Source: an uncultured Acidobacteriia bacterium (GTDB lineage: Bacteria > Acidobacteriota > Terriglobia > Bryobacterales > Bryobacteraceae). Taken from it: 64,000 nucleotides of DNA. A program made the translations under genes and the position numbers. Where the stretch lies: contig CAINNJ010000060.1 of the NCBI GenBank assembly GCA_903851195.1, positions 1-64,000 on the forward strand, given 5' to 3'. Positions within the stretch are counted from its first letter, which is position 1; the number at the start of each line of letters is the position of its first letter. The notes beneath the pieces were generated by a model. That model worked only from the letters and a program-made list of their open reading frames with translations, did no database searches and had not been told where the DNA came from. Of this stretch, positions 44,110-53,464 are shown one piece after another.

Positions 44110-47100
44110 TTAAGCCGCGGCGTGCTCGTTGTGGTGGAAGCGGACGCTCACGAGTTTGGACACGCCGGCTTCCTGCATGGTGACGCCATACATGGCCTGG
44201 GCGGATTCCATCGTCTTCTTCGAGTGCGTGATGACGATGAACTGGGTGTCCACCGCCATCTCGGTGAGCAGGCGCGTCAGACGCCCGATGTTCGCTTCGT
44301 CGAGCGGGGCGTCCACTTCGTCCAGCACGCAGAAAGGGCTGGGCTGGTATTTGAAAATCGCCATCAGCAGGCTGAGCGCGGTGAGCGCTTTCTCACCACC
44401 CGAAAGCAGCAGCACGTTCTGCAGCTTTTTGCCGGGCGGAGAGGCGATGATGTCGATGCCGCTCTCATTGACGTTGGTTTCGTCGGTGAGGCGCATCTCG
44501 CCGGCGCCGCCTCCGAAGAGCGTCTGGAAGCACTGTTTGAAATTCTCGTTGATGACCTTGAAGGCTTCCGAGAAGCGGGTCTTCGAGAACTCGTCGATTT
44601 CGTGGATCGCCTTTTCGGTGTCGCGAATGGAATCGATCAGGTCCTGCCGTTGGGCGGTGAGGAAGTCGAAACGCTGCTGGGCTTCCACGAATTCCTCATA
44701 CGCGGTGGGGTTGACGGCGCCGAGGTTTTCGATTTTGGTCTTCGTTTCCTGATACGACTGTTCGGCCGCCTGGATGACGGCGGGATTGGTGTTTTCGGGG
44801 ACTTCGAGTTCGGCGACCGGAACGTTCAGTTCCTTGCGGCTGGTCTCATCCAGGAACTGGAGTTCGGACTGCCGCCGGGTCAGTTCGACTTCGATTTCGG
44901 ACCGGTTGTGATGGCCCGCTTCAATCCGGACGCGGAGTTCGCGCAGCACCTCATCGGAGGCGGCGAGCGATTCGCGATACTGCGCTTCCTGCTGCGCCAT
45001 TTCAAGGACGGCGCGGTCGGCGGTGACGATCTGTTCGGTGAGTTCGGTCAGCTTCTGGTCGAGCGCGATGTTCTCGTTGAGGATGCGCGCGCGGTTTTCG
45101 CCCCAGCGCTGCACTTCCGAAGCGATCTGCTGCCGGCGGTTGCCCATCTCGCGGAAGAGATTTTCGAGGCGCGCAAGGGCGGCGCGTTCACCCCGGCTGC
45201 GCTCTTCAAGACCGGCCAGTTTGGCGCGAAGCACGGCATGCTCCTCGCCCATTCCCTGCGCTTCGGATTGAGCGAGTTCCAGCTGTTCGCGCAGGGTTTC
45301 GAGGGCCTGTTCGCGATCGCCGCGCTCGGCATCCTTCTGTTCCACCAGTTGCTGGTTGCGGGCGCGGTTCTCGTGGGCGCGCTCTTCTTCCCGCTTCAGG
45401 CGTTCGAGTTCCTGGCGCGAGACGGCGATGCGGGAGTTGGCGCGATTCGTTTCTTCGGTGGCGCGGCGGCTTTCGTGATCGAGAGAGACGGCGTCTTTCT
45501 CGCGGGCCTGCTGCAACTGGCGGAGCCGTTCGAGGTTGGCTTCGAGCGCGGCGGTCTGGTGCTGCAGGGCTTCCTGTTCACCGGTCTTGAGGGCAAGCAG
45601 GCGTTCCTGCTCTTTAAGCTGGGTTTCGAAGTCGCGGAGTTCGCGCTTGAGGACGAGCGGCCCGGAGGACTTTTTGCGGCCGCCGGTGAGCATACGGCCG
45701 TGATAGCTGGCGCCATCGGGCAGCAGGAAGTAGCTGCCTGGGTGCGCTTCGGCCATGCTGCGGGCTTCGTCACGGTCGGTGGCGAGATAGCAGCCGGAGA
45801 GGCGCGGCAGATTGCTGGTCTGTCCGGTGAGACCGTTCGAGAAGGTCAGGAAGTCGGTGAGCCGCGGCAGGTCGATCGCGGGAGCAGCGGTTTCCTGCGC
45901 GGGTGATGTCGCAACTTCCACGTAGAACGTGGCGCGGCCTTCCAGTTCCGTGCGGAGCAGGTTCATGCTCTTTTCGGCCTGGTTCCATTCCTTCACGACG
46001 ACGTATTCCAGCTCTTCGGTGAGGAACTCTTCGACGGCGCGCTCCCATTTGGGATCGACTTCGACGAAATCGGCGAGGACGCCTTCGGGACGGAACTGGC
46101 CGGCGCGGCCGTTCTCCATCGCGGTGAGCAGCTTCTTGGTCGATTCGGTGGTGTAGCTGTGGTGCGAGAGGATGTTTTCGAGCGATTCGCGTTTGGCGCG
46201 GAGGCGGGAGCAGTCGGCGCGCAACTGGTCGATGCGCAGGCGGATTTCCTGGGCTTCCCGGCGCTTGTCGGCGAGGCCTTCTTCGGTCTCTTTCCGATCC
46301 GAAATGATGGTCTGGATTTCCTGCTGGCGCTCGGCGATCTTTTGCGTGAGCTGACCTTTGAGTTCGCTGAGGCGGGCGACCTCGGAAGAGGCAATTTCCT
46401 CGTCCTTCTGCACGCGGGCGCGTTCGCGCTCGATGCCGGCGAGGTACGTTTCGGCTTGGGCGAGCTGATTCTTGATGGTGGAGGCTTCGCCGAGCAGGCG
46501 CAGAATCACGGAGCGGGCAGCCTCGATGGTGCGCTCGGCTTCGCGAACGCGCAGCTGGATCTGGTCGCGCACGCGGTTCTTTTCCATCAGGCCGGCGCGA
46601 ACTTCCTGCATCTCCTGGTCAAGATCGGCGGCGCTTTCGGCGAGGGCGGCGCGCTCGGTCTGGTTCTGCGCGATGCGGTTTTCGAGGTCTCCCGACTCCT
46701 GGTCGGCGCGGGTCATGCGCTGTTCAATACCGGCGGATTCGCGCACCTGGGATTCGAGGCGGCCTTTGGTGCGCTCGGCATCCACCGTCATGGCGGAGAG
46801 CTGGCGGCGCGCTTCGGTGAGCTGGGCTTCGAGCGCGTAGAAGACTTCCTGCGTCTTCTGGCGGTCGGCGTCTTTGTCGGCGGCCTGGATGGTGGCGTCT
46901 TTGAGTTCGGCGGTGGCCTTTTCGAGCTGCGCGGCGGCTTTTTCCGCTTCCATTTTGAGCGTGATAAAACGGCCCGCGAGCACGGTGCGGAGCTGGCCTT
47001 CGAGTTCGCCCTTCAGTTCCTGATAGCGCTTCGCTTTGGCGGCCTGGCGCTTCAGGGAGTTCACCTGGCGGGTGACTTCCTCGAGGATGTCGAAGACTCG

Positions 47101-47916
47101 CGAAAGGTTCTGTTTGGAGCTTTCGAGCTTGGCTTCGGCGAGGCGGCGGCGGCTCTTGTATTTCGTGATACCGGCGGCTTCTTCGAGCACGGCGCGGCGG
47201 TCCTGCGGTTTGGAGGAGAGAATCTGCCCGATGCGGCCCTGTTCGATGATGGCGTAGCTTTCCGGGCCGAGGCCGGAGCCCATGAAGATATCCTGAATGT
47301 CCCGGAGGCGCGCCTGGCGGCCGTCGATCAGGTATTCGGATTCGCCGGAGCGGAAGAGGCGGCGCGTGATGGTGATCTCGCCGGGTTTCGTGCCGGCATG
47401 ATGGACAACGCCGTGTCCGGAGGCGTTGTGGATCTCGTGAACTTTGAGCGTGGCGGGGTCGGCGGTGCCTTCCGCGGCAGACTCTGCTGCCGGGGACTCG
47501 GCTGGCTGAGCTTCGGCGGATTGGGCCTGGCCTGACTGAGCCTGGCCTGCCTGAGCCTGGTCTGCCTGAGCCTGGTCTGCCTGAGCCTGGTCTGATTCGG
47601 CCTGGGCTGCCGCATGAGCCGCGGCGAGAAGCGGTGCCTGCTGTGCAAGCGGGTCGACGAGCACCATGGTGACGGACGCCATGCCCACGGGTTTGCGGGA
47701 CTTGGTGCCGGCGAAGATGACGTCTTCCATGCGAACGCCACGGAGACTCTTCGCGGATTGCTCGCCCAGCACCCAGCTGATGGCGTCACTGAGATTCGAC
47801 TTGCCACAGCCGTTCGGGCCCACCACGGCGGCAATGCCACCCCCGTTGAAACGGAGCTCGGTCCGATCACAGAAGGACTTAAAGCCCTGCAGCTCAACCT
47901 TTTTCAACTTCAGCAC
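44110..47916 (-). CDS. smc: Chromosome segregation protein SMC
   Basis: A 1268-residue SMC ATPase. Walker A GPNGCGKSN is at about 33-41, the signature LLSGGEKALTALSLLMAIF and Walker B PFCVLDEVDAPLDE are near the C-terminus, and two long coiled coils flank a hinge (about 530-680). Unusually, residues about 90-178 of the head hold an insertion rich in QAQAD/QAQSG repeats before the conserved RRLFRSGESEYLIDGR. SMC forms condensin with ScpA/ScpB and compacts the chromosome; those genes are not in the window. It is followed after nine bases by the TIR gene. Confidence 0.95.
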   Translation of the reverse strand: MLKLKKVELQGFKSFCDRTELRFNGGGIAAVVGPNGCGKSNLSDAISWVLGEQSAKSLRGVRMEDVIFAGTKSRKPVGMASVTMVLVDPLAQQAPLLAAAHAAAQAESDQAQADQAQADQAQAGQAQSGQAQSAEAQPAESPAAESAAEGTADPATLKVHEIHNASGHGVVHHAGTKPGEITITRRLFRSGESEYLIDGRQARLRDIQDIFMGSGLGPESYAIIEQGRIGQILSSKPQDRRAVLEEAAGITKYKSRRRLAEAKLESSKQNLSRVFDILEEVTRQVNSLKRQAAKAKRYQELKGELEGQLRTVLAGRFITLKMEAEKAAAQLEKATAELKDATIQAADKDADRQKTQEVFYALEAQLTEARRQLSAMTVDAERTKGRLESQVRESAGIEQRMTRADQESGDLENRIAQNQTERAALAESAADLDQEMQEVRAGLMEKNRVRDQIQLRVREAERTIEAARSVILRLLGEASTIKNQLAQAETYLAGIERERARVQKDEEIASSEVARLSELKGQLTQKIAERQQEIQTIISDRKETEEGLADKRREAQEIRLRIDQLRADCSRLRAKRESLENILSHHSYTTESTKKLLTAMENGRAGQFRPEGVLADFVEVDPKWERAVEEFLTEELEYVVVKEWNQAEKSMNLLRTELEGRATFYVEVATSPAQETAAPAIDLPRLTDFLTFSNGLTGQTSNLPRLSGCYLATDRDEARSMAEAHPGSYFLLPDGASYHGRMLTGGRKKSSGPLVLKRELRDFETQLKEQERLLALKTGEQEALQHQTAALEANLERLRQLQQAREKDAVSLDHESRRATEETNRANSRIAVSRQELERLKREEERAHENRARNQQLVEQKDAERGDREQALETLREQLELAQSEAQGMGEEHAVLRAKLAGLEERSRGERAALARLENLFREMGNRRQQIASEVQRWGENRARILNENIALDQKLTELTEQIVTADRAVLEMAQQEAQYRESLAASDEVLRELRVRIEAGHHNRSEIEVELTRRQSELQFLDETSRKELNVPVAELEVPENTNPAVIQAAEQSYQETKTKIENLGAVNPTAYEEFVEAQQRFDFLTAQRQDLIDSIRDTEKAIHEIDEFSKTRFSEAFKVINENFKQCFQTLFGGGAGEMRLTDETNVNESGIDIIASPPGKKLQNVLLLSGGEKALTALSLLMAIFKYQPSPFCVLDEVDAPLDEANIGRLTRLLTEMAVDTQFIVITHSKKTMESAQAMYGVTMQEAGVSKLVSVRFHHNEHAAA
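47515..47605 (-). repeat. 15-bp tandem repeats inside smc
   Basis: On the plus strand, CTGAGCCTGGTCTGC repeats three times, with variants CTGAGCCTGGCCTGC and CTGACTGAGCCTGGC alongside. They encode QADQA/QAGQA pentapeptides on the minus strand. Near-identity suggests recent slippage expansion. Confidence 0.8.
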
Positions 47917-48061
47917 AACAACACCTCGGACACAGAAGCTCGGGGGAGAGCTTCACCATCCTACCGGACCCCAAGAGAAATGTAAAGGGGGGCGGCCACT
48001 GCAGATTGTGGTCGAACGCGCGCGACCACCATATGTAGAGGGCGACACGAAGTTTTAGTTT

Positions 48062-48328
48062 GTGTACGTTTCCGCCGCGTCCGGCCGGAGGCGGAAAGAA
48101 TTCTTTGTGCCCGCCGGGAAAAGCCGCGCCGTCATAAATGTTGTGATGCAAAATTCTTCCTCCCTAATCCGGGCCGTGATCAATTTCGGAGACGGTTCGC
48201 GGCTGCATACAACCTGGTATGAAAAAGGCAACCCGAAGCTGATTGAAGCGATGATGCGGCTGGCGAGGCGGGCGCGGCGCGAAGTGTCCAGAGTGAAGTG
48301 GGAAACCAAACCGGTCAAAGAACAGTAA
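48062..48328 (+). CDS. Hypothetical 88-residue protein
   Basis: GTG 48062 opens a frame giving MYVSAASGRRRKEFFVPAGK, then RAVINVVMQNSSSLIRAVIN, FGDGSRLHTTWYEKGNPKL and a Lys/Arg-rich helix. No family is recognised and no clear ribosome site precedes it. Its end overlaps cas6 by 14 bases, convergently. The composition is plausible for a small basic protein, possibly nucleic acid binding, but it could be chance. Confidence 0.35.
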   Translation: MYVSAASGRRRKEFFVPAGKSRAVINVVMQNSSSLIRAVINFGDGSRLHTTWYEKGNPKLIEAMMRLARRARREVSRVKWETKPVKEQ

Positions 48329-49265
48329 GAGCGATTTCGCCCTTGCCCCAAACGGCCTGGCGGCCGACGCCGGTCCAGCGGGCGGCTTCCAGAAAAGGGA
48401 GAAATTCGCTCAATTCACCCTGGTATTCGACGGCACCGAGGAAACCACCGATGGGATGTGTCTGGCCGGTGCGGCTGCTGTGGCGAAGAACCTGTTCGTG
48501 GCGGAGGCTGCAGTGAACGACTTTAACGTCGGCGGAGCGGAGCCCGCTGCCCTGATAATCGATGTCGAGCGCGCCCGCGCCGTAGAGACGGCGCAGTGTG
48601 CTGATGCGGTCGCGAATCCGTCCGAAAAGGATGGGGAATTCGGGGCGGGTGGCGATGCGGTGGTCATGCTTGAGCTCGGTAGGGCTCAGAAACTCGATGC
48701 GAAGGCGGTCCGGCGCCGGGCCGGACGGCGCCAGACTCAGGGAAACCGGTTCGGGCGCCACGGCACTGAATCCGCCGTCGTAGCGGTAAAGCGCCGCTTC
48801 CGGGAAATCTCCCGCGGGAAGACGGACCACGCTCCGGAGTTCGGCCTTGCCGCGGCGCGGTCCCAGGCCTTCGTGGGCGAGAGCGGCGAAGGTTTGAACG
48901 AAGCAGGCGAGCGTTTCGGCGTCCTGCGTAAAGACGTGCAGGTCGAAGTGGAAAGTCTGGCCGGGCGCCATGGTTCGGCCGTCAAGGTGGCGGGCCCGGA
49001 AGACGAAAGGGCGGGGGGCATCGGCGAGACCGCTGGGTCCGACGCCGGCGTTTTCGGGCGCGAAGATACGGCCATAGGGGCAGGTGTGGCGCCGCGGGCA
49101 TACACGGGCGTCGTCGCAGGCGGGCGGGCAGGCGATCCCGCGGAAGAGCATGCCGAGCGCGCCGCGAAGCACGTTGGCGGCGTGACCGGCAGGCAGGAAG
49201 ATCGGCTCGCGGGCCATGAATTCAAAGCGGAGAGGATAAAAATCAAACCGCACGTGTCGGGTCAT
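48315..49265 (-). CDS. cas6: CRISPR pre-crRNA endoribonuclease Cas6 (RAMP type)
   Basis: A 316-residue protein starting MTRHVRFDFYPLRFEF. It has the layout of the Cas6 group with a cysteine cluster (GIACPPACDDARVC, RRHTCPYG, near residues 45-70). Later blocks are GFSAVAPEPVSLSLAPSG, HCSLRHEQVLRHSS and PIGGFLGAVEYQGELSEFLP, ending in the glycine-rich loop WTGVGRQAVWGKGEIAL. It cuts array transcripts within the repeat. It is the only crRNA-processing enzyme seen and lies 8 kb from the cmr genes, on the same strand, behind smc. The longer frame to 49442 overlaps the divergent SDR gene. Confidence 0.85.
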   Translation of the reverse strand: MTRHVRFDFYPLRFEFMAREPIFLPAGHAANVLRGALGMLFRGIACPPACDDARVCPRRHTCPYGRIFAPENAGVGPSGLADAPRPFVFRARHLDGRTMAPGQTFHFDLHVFTQDAETLACFVQTFAALAHEGLGPRRGKAELRSVVRLPAGDFPEAALYRYDGGFSAVAPEPVSLSLAPSGPAPDRLRIEFLSPTELKHDHRIATRPEFPILFGRIRDRISTLRRLYGAGALDIDYQGSGLRSADVKVVHCSLRHEQVLRHSSRTGQTHPIGGFLGAVEYQGELSEFLPFLEAARWTGVGRQAVWGKGEIALTVL

Positions 49266-49297
49266 TATACGATTCCGGGCCTGCCGGAACATTTCTA

Positions 49298-49309
49298 TAC
49301 CGATCGGTA
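49298..49309. promoter_or_regulatory. Perfect 12-bp palindrome, TetR-type operator candidate
   Basis: TACCGATCGGTA lies between cas6 and the divergent SDR gene, 57 bases before the SDR start. The ACCGATCGGT core is the usual operator of TetR-family regulators that control SDR genes. No tetR gene is in the window, so the regulator must be elsewhere. The same region would hold the cas6 promoter. Confidence 0.5.
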
Positions 49310-49365
49310 AAAAATCCGAAGCCGTCCGGATTTGAAGCTCATCTGTGTTCGTGTAAGGAGAGCAA

Positions 49366-50127
49366 ATGGCAAACGGAAACGGCAAATTGCAGGGAAAAAC
49401 AGCGGTGGTGACGGGCGCTTCCAAGGGAATTGGCGCGGGCATCGCGAAGGCTCTGGCGAGCGAAGGCGCGCGGGTGGTGGTGAACTACTCGTCCAGCAAA
49501 GAAGGCGCGGACCGCGTGGTCGCCGAGATTACGGGCAAAGGCGGCGAAGCGATTGCCGTGCAGGGAGACATGTCCCGCCAGGCCGATATCGCGAACCTGT
49601 TCGCGGAGACGGAAAAGGCCTACGGCAAGCTGGACATCCTGGTGAACAACGCCGGTATTTACGAATTCGCGCCGCTTGAAGGGATCACGGAAGAAAGCTT
49701 CCACAAGCAGTTCAATCTGAACGTTCTGGGTCTGCTGCTGGCCACCAAAGAAGCGGCCACGCGGTTTGGCGCGGAGGGCGGCAGCATCATCAACCTCAGT
49801 TCTCTGGTGAGCAAGACGACGCCGGCGAACACGTCCGTTTATTCCGCGACGAAAGCCGCCGCGGACGCGCTGACGGGCTCGTTCGCGAAGGAACTGGGGC
49901 CGCGCAATATCCGGGTGAATGCGATTAATCCGGGGATGATCGAAACCGAAGGATTGCAGTCCGCGGGTTTCGCGGAAGGCGACTTCCGGAAGTGGATCGA
50001 GGCGCACACGCCGATGGGCCGCATCGGACAGACGGACGACATCTACCCGACCGCCGTTTACCTGGCTTCCTCGGATTCGAAGTACATGACCGGCGAAACC
50101 CTGGTTCTGGCCGGGGGACTCCGCTGA
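49366..50127 (+). CDS. Short-chain dehydrogenase/reductase
   Basis: A 253-residue classical SDR. The NAD(P) site is TGASKGIGAG (residues 17-26), the NNAG motif is in DILVNNAGIY, the catalytic Ser is in INLSSLVS, and the YxxxK is in SVYSATKAAAD, followed by NAINPGMIETEG. It oxidises or reduces an alcohol or ketone; the substrate is not evident (FabG/glucose-dehydrogenase-like). A GGAG site precedes the ATG. Its stop overlaps the DinB gene start (TGATG). A TetR-type operator sits upstream. Confidence 0.9.
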   Translation: MANGNGKLQGKTAVVTGASKGIGAGIAKALASEGARVVVNYSSSKEGADRVVAEITGKGGEAIAVQGDMSRQADIANLFAETEKAYGKLDILVNNAGIYEFAPLEGITEESFHKQFNLNVLGLLLATKEAATRFGAEGGSIINLSSLVSKTTPANTSVYSATKAAADALTGSFAKELGPRNIRVNAINPGMIETEGLQSAGFAEGDFRKWIEAHTPMGRIGQTDDIYPTAVYLASSDSKYMTGETLVLAGGLR

Positions 50128-50609
50128 TGTCGGCGGAAGCGCGCGTGGTGAACGGCGCCGTCAACTCCTGGAAACAGGTGATCGCGCGTGCCGATAAGGC
50201 CTTTGCGGGTTTGAGCGCGGAGCAACTTCAGAAAGAAGTTGCTCCCGGCAAAAACCGGCTGATCTATCTGCTCGGGCATCTGACGGCGGTGCACGATTCG
50301 ATGTTCGCCGCGCTGGGGTTGGGCGAGCGGTTGCATCCGGAACTCGATGCGATTTTCCTCAGCCAGCCGGATCGGGCTGTCGAGACTTTGCCGTCCGTCA
50401 CGGAGCTACAGGCGTGGTGGTCGGCAGTCAACGCGCGCCTCACGGCGGCGTTCGCCGGACTCACCGCCGAAGACTGGGTGCAGAAGCATGCGCTGGTTTC
50501 CGAAGAGGATTTCGCGAAAGAGCCGGATCGCAACCGACTCGCGATTCTCCTCAGCCGCACCAACCATGTCTCGTTTCATCTGGGACAGACCGTGCTGGCA
50601 CGCACCTGA
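50127..50609 (+). CDS. DinB family protein
   Basis: A 160-residue four-helix protein with the DinB/DUF664 pattern: AVNSWKQVIARADKAFAGLS, NRLIYLLGHLTAVHDSMFAA with the first metal His, and RTNHVSFHLGQTVLA with the second His pair. DinB-like proteins are metal-binding, often thiol transferases or damage-inducible proteins. It is translationally coupled to the SDR gene by TGATG. Confidence 0.85.
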   Translation: MSAEARVVNGAVNSWKQVIARADKAFAGLSAEQLQKEVAPGKNRLIYLLGHLTAVHDSMFAALGLGERLHPELDAIFLSQPDRAVETLPSVTELQAWWSAVNARLTAAFAGLTAEDWVQKHALVSEEDFAKEPDRNRLAILLSRTNHVSFHLGQTVLART

Positions 50610-50650
50610 TGCATCACCGGTCCGGAAAATCTCTATAATGGAGACCCCGG

Positions 50651-53302
50651 ATGTCCGACGATACGCAGCGTGGCCCCGACCGGGGCGCGGCATTGCCCGA
50701 CTGGGGCGCAGCATTGCCCGACTGGGGCGCAGCCCTGGAAGCTTCCGACCTGGGGCTCTGGGAACGCAACCTGATCACCGGCGAAAGCACCTGGAACGCT
50801 CGCTGCGCTGCGATCCTCGGCTATGAAGCGGGCGAATTGCCCGGGCGGAGCGTGCATCCGGAAGACGAACCGGAGGTCGAACGTCTCTGGGAGGCTCATC
50901 TCCGCGGCCTGACCGCGTCCTACCGGGCGGAATTCCGGCTGCGGCACGCTTTTGGCCACTGGGTGTGGGTGCGGGAGCAGGGTCGTGTCTACCAGCGCAA
51001 TCCGGACGGCACGCCCGTCAGGGCGGGGGGAGTTCTGGAAGACATCAGCCGGCAGAAAGCAGTGGAAGAAGAACTGCTCCTGCTGCGGGAGCGGTGTACC
51101 AATACGGTCCGATTGACGACGCAAATTCCCTGGACCGCTTCGCCGGACGGCGCAATTCTGAGCTGTGAGCCGGTGTGGGAGACGTTTACGGGCTTGCCCA
51201 TTGGCGAAGCACTGAACGAGGCCTGGGTGGAATCCATTCATCCCGACGACCGGCGGCGCATGGTGGACCGCTGGATGCACTCGGTGCGCACCGGCGAGCC
51301 CTATCGGGTGGAACATCGGCTGCGGCGCTTCGACGGGGAGTTCCGCTACGCGGAGTCGCGGGCCTTGGCTCAGCGCGGCGCGGACGGTACGATTCGGCTC
51401 TGGTATGGGTCGACCGAAGATATCCACGATCGGGTGATGATCCAGCGTTCTCTTCAGGAGAGCGAAACCCGGCTGGAACTCGCGCTCGAAGGAGCGGGAC
51501 TTGCCACGTGGGATCTGAATCTCCGCACAGGCGAAGTTTTGCGGAGTCCCCGCTGGTTTCAATTGCTCGGCTATGAAGAGACATCCCGCCCGATCCCAGG
51601 CGAGTTCTGGTTTGAGCGGGTGCATCCCCAGGATCACCGGGCAGTGCGGGAAGCGTGGGCGGCGCATCTGGCCGGACGGGCGGAGAGCTACCGGGCGGAG
51701 TTTCGGATTCGCCACCGGTCGGGCATGTGGCGCTGGATGGTTTCTCATGGCCGCGTGGCGGAGCGCGACGAGAAGGGTCCGGTTCGCGCCTGCGGCATCA
51801 ACCAGGACATTACCGAACAGCGCCGCACGGCGGAGGCGCTCGAGAGAAGTGAGCGCTTCAGCCGGCTGCTGCTCGACGCGAGCCAGGATTGCCTGTGCCT
51901 GCTCAACCCGGCTGGGCGAGTGGAATACATCAATCCGGCGGGGCGGAAGCGGCTCGCATGGGCGCATTCCGCCCTGCTGTCCGGATTCTGGCTGGATCAC
52001 TGGCGGGCGGATGACCGCGCCGCTCTGTCCGATGCGATGGCGAAAGCCTTCCGCGGCGAGACCAGCGCGATTCAGGCCTACTCCGCTCCGGAGGAAGCCG
52101 CCCCGGGCTGGTGGGACGTCGTCTTCTCCCCTCTGTCTGACGGCAACGGACAAGGGCGCCGCATCCTTGCCAGCGCCCGGGAAATTACCGCCCTCCGCGA
52201 GCGCGAAGAAAAGCAGCGGGCTCTGGCGGAAAAGGAGCGTCTCCAGGCGATTGTCGAGAATCTGAATGAGGGGATCCTGATCGCCGAGCCGGGAGGCGCC
52301 GTGTTGCTGATGAACCGGGCGGCCCGGCACATGTACGGTTTCGACGCTGCCGGATTGCCCTGCGAAGAACTGTTCGCAATGCTCGATGCGAGCAACCGGT
52401 TCGGAAAGCCTTTTGCGCATGGTGAGCGGCCTCTTGCAAGAGCGCTGCGAGGCGAGCCCTTCGAGGGTCTGGAAGCCTTCTTTCGCAACCGCGCTTCCGG
52501 ACGCGAGTGGATCGGGAGTTGCGGAAGTTCGCCGGTGAGAACGGCTTCCGGGGCTCTGCTCCTGGCCGTGCTGAGCGTCCGCGAGATCACGGCGGAAAAA
52601 AAGGTGGCGGACGAGATTCTGCACAGCAACGAGATGCTGCACGCCTTGTCCGGCCAGTTATTGCGCCTGCAGGACGACGAACGGCGCCGTATCGCGCGGG
52701 AACTGCATGACGGCACGGTGCAGGTGCTTTCGGCGGAGCTGATGAACCTCAATCTGCTGGCCCGGTCTCCCGCCATACAGGAACTGAAGTCCGAACGGGA
52801 ACTGCTCGCCAAGACGCTCGGGCTGGCGCGGCAGTGCGTGACGGAGTTACGCACCATGTCGTATCTGCTGCACCCGCCGGCGCTGGAACAACTCGGGCTG
52901 ATCGCGGCCCTGCGCTCGTGGATCGACGGATTTTCAGAGCGCACGGGGATTCCCGTCGATGTCGAAGTGGCCGCACAGAATATCCGGCTCGGAGCGGACG
53001 CCGAAACCGCGCTGTTCCGCATTACCCAGGAGGCGCTGGCGAACGTGCACCGGCACTCCGGCGCAAGCACGGCCACCGTGCGGCTGACCCTGCAGCCCGG
53101 CCGGGTCGAACTGGAAATCCGGGACGACGGCAAAGGTTTCAACCCCGACTACAAGTCGCGCGAGGAAGCGCCGCGGCTGGGCGTAGGCCTGCCGGGGATG
53201 CGGGAACGGGCACGGCAACTCGGCGGCGAACTGCGCGTCCGCAGCGGCTCCGAAGGTACCGTCATCCACGTCCGCTTGCCCGGCCCTGAACCACATGTCT
53301 GA
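50651..53302 (+). CDS. Five-PAS sensor histidine kinase (NarL-type, HisKA_3)
   Basis: An 883-residue soluble sensor. Five PAS/PAC units are seen: about 20-130, 145-260, 275-395, 405-520 and 530-640, with repeated 'YRAEFRxRHxxGxWxWM' PAC strands. The HisKA_3 domain carries RRRIARELHDGTVQVLSAEL with H686. The HATPase shows NVHRHSGASTATVRL, IRDDGKGF and GVGLPGMRERARQLGG. No membrane segment is present, so it is cytoplasmic. The N-terminus has two and a half tandem GAALPDW repeats. No cognate NarL-type regulator is adjacent; the next genes are the phytochrome cluster. Confidence 0.9.
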   Translation: MSDDTQRGPDRGAALPDWGAALPDWGAALEASDLGLWERNLITGESTWNARCAAILGYEAGELPGRSVHPEDEPEVERLWEAHLRGLTASYRAEFRLRHAFGHWVWVREQGRVYQRNPDGTPVRAGGVLEDISRQKAVEEELLLLRERCTNTVRLTTQIPWTASPDGAILSCEPVWETFTGLPIGEALNEAWVESIHPDDRRRMVDRWMHSVRTGEPYRVEHRLRRFDGEFRYAESRALAQRGADGTIRLWYGSTEDIHDRVMIQRSLQESETRLELALEGAGLATWDLNLRTGEVLRSPRWFQLLGYEETSRPIPGEFWFERVHPQDHRAVREAWAAHLAGRAESYRAEFRIRHRSGMWRWMVSHGRVAERDEKGPVRACGINQDITEQRRTAEALERSERFSRLLLDASQDCLCLLNPAGRVEYINPAGRKRLAWAHSALLSGFWLDHWRADDRAALSDAMAKAFRGETSAIQAYSAPEEAAPGWWDVVFSPLSDGNGQGRRILASAREITALREREEKQRALAEKERLQAIVENLNEGILIAEPGGAVLLMNRAARHMYGFDAAGLPCEELFAMLDASNRFGKPFAHGERPLARALRGEPFEGLEAFFRNRASGREWIGSCGSSPVRTASGALLLAVLSVREITAEKKVADEILHSNEMLHALSGQLLRLQDDERRRIARELHDGTVQVLSAELMNLNLLARSPAIQELKSERELLAKTLGLARQCVTELRTMSYLLHPPALEQLGLIAALRSWIDGFSERTGIPVDVEVAAQNIRLGADAETALFRITQEALANVHRHSGASTATVRLTLQPGRVELEIRDDGKGFNPDYKSREEAPRLGVGLPGMRERARQLGGELRVRSGSEGTVIHVRLPGPEPHV
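50682..50734 (+). repeat. 21-bp tandem repeat in the histidine kinase 5' end
   Basis: The unit beginning GGGGCGCAGCATTGC occurs at 50682-50702, 50703-50723 and partly 50724-50734, differing by one base. It encodes GAALPDW repeats near residue 11. It is in frame, so it changes only the length of the N-terminal linker. Confidence 0.85.
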
Positions 53303-53464
53303 AAATTTCGCCCGCTTTCCGCATCGCGGAGAGGCGTGTTTCTTCATTCACACGGTTCGAATCCGGTCCGCATGGAGTTCCCCCGTTTCCGCCTCGCGTG
53401 GCGGTGTGTATTCTGAGGAGATGCCCGGCAGGAAACCTTACAGCGCCGGGAGGGGCCTTTTCCA

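Noticed and set aside
44080-47535. Long plus-strand open frames of 608 and 458 codons
   Set aside because: Antisense to smc; Phe/Gly/Glu-rich composition is the mirror of coiled-coil codons.
50634-50639. TATAAT box before the PAS histidine kinase
   Set aside because: A start site from it would fall about five bases before the ATG and downstream of the GGAG site; no -35 match.
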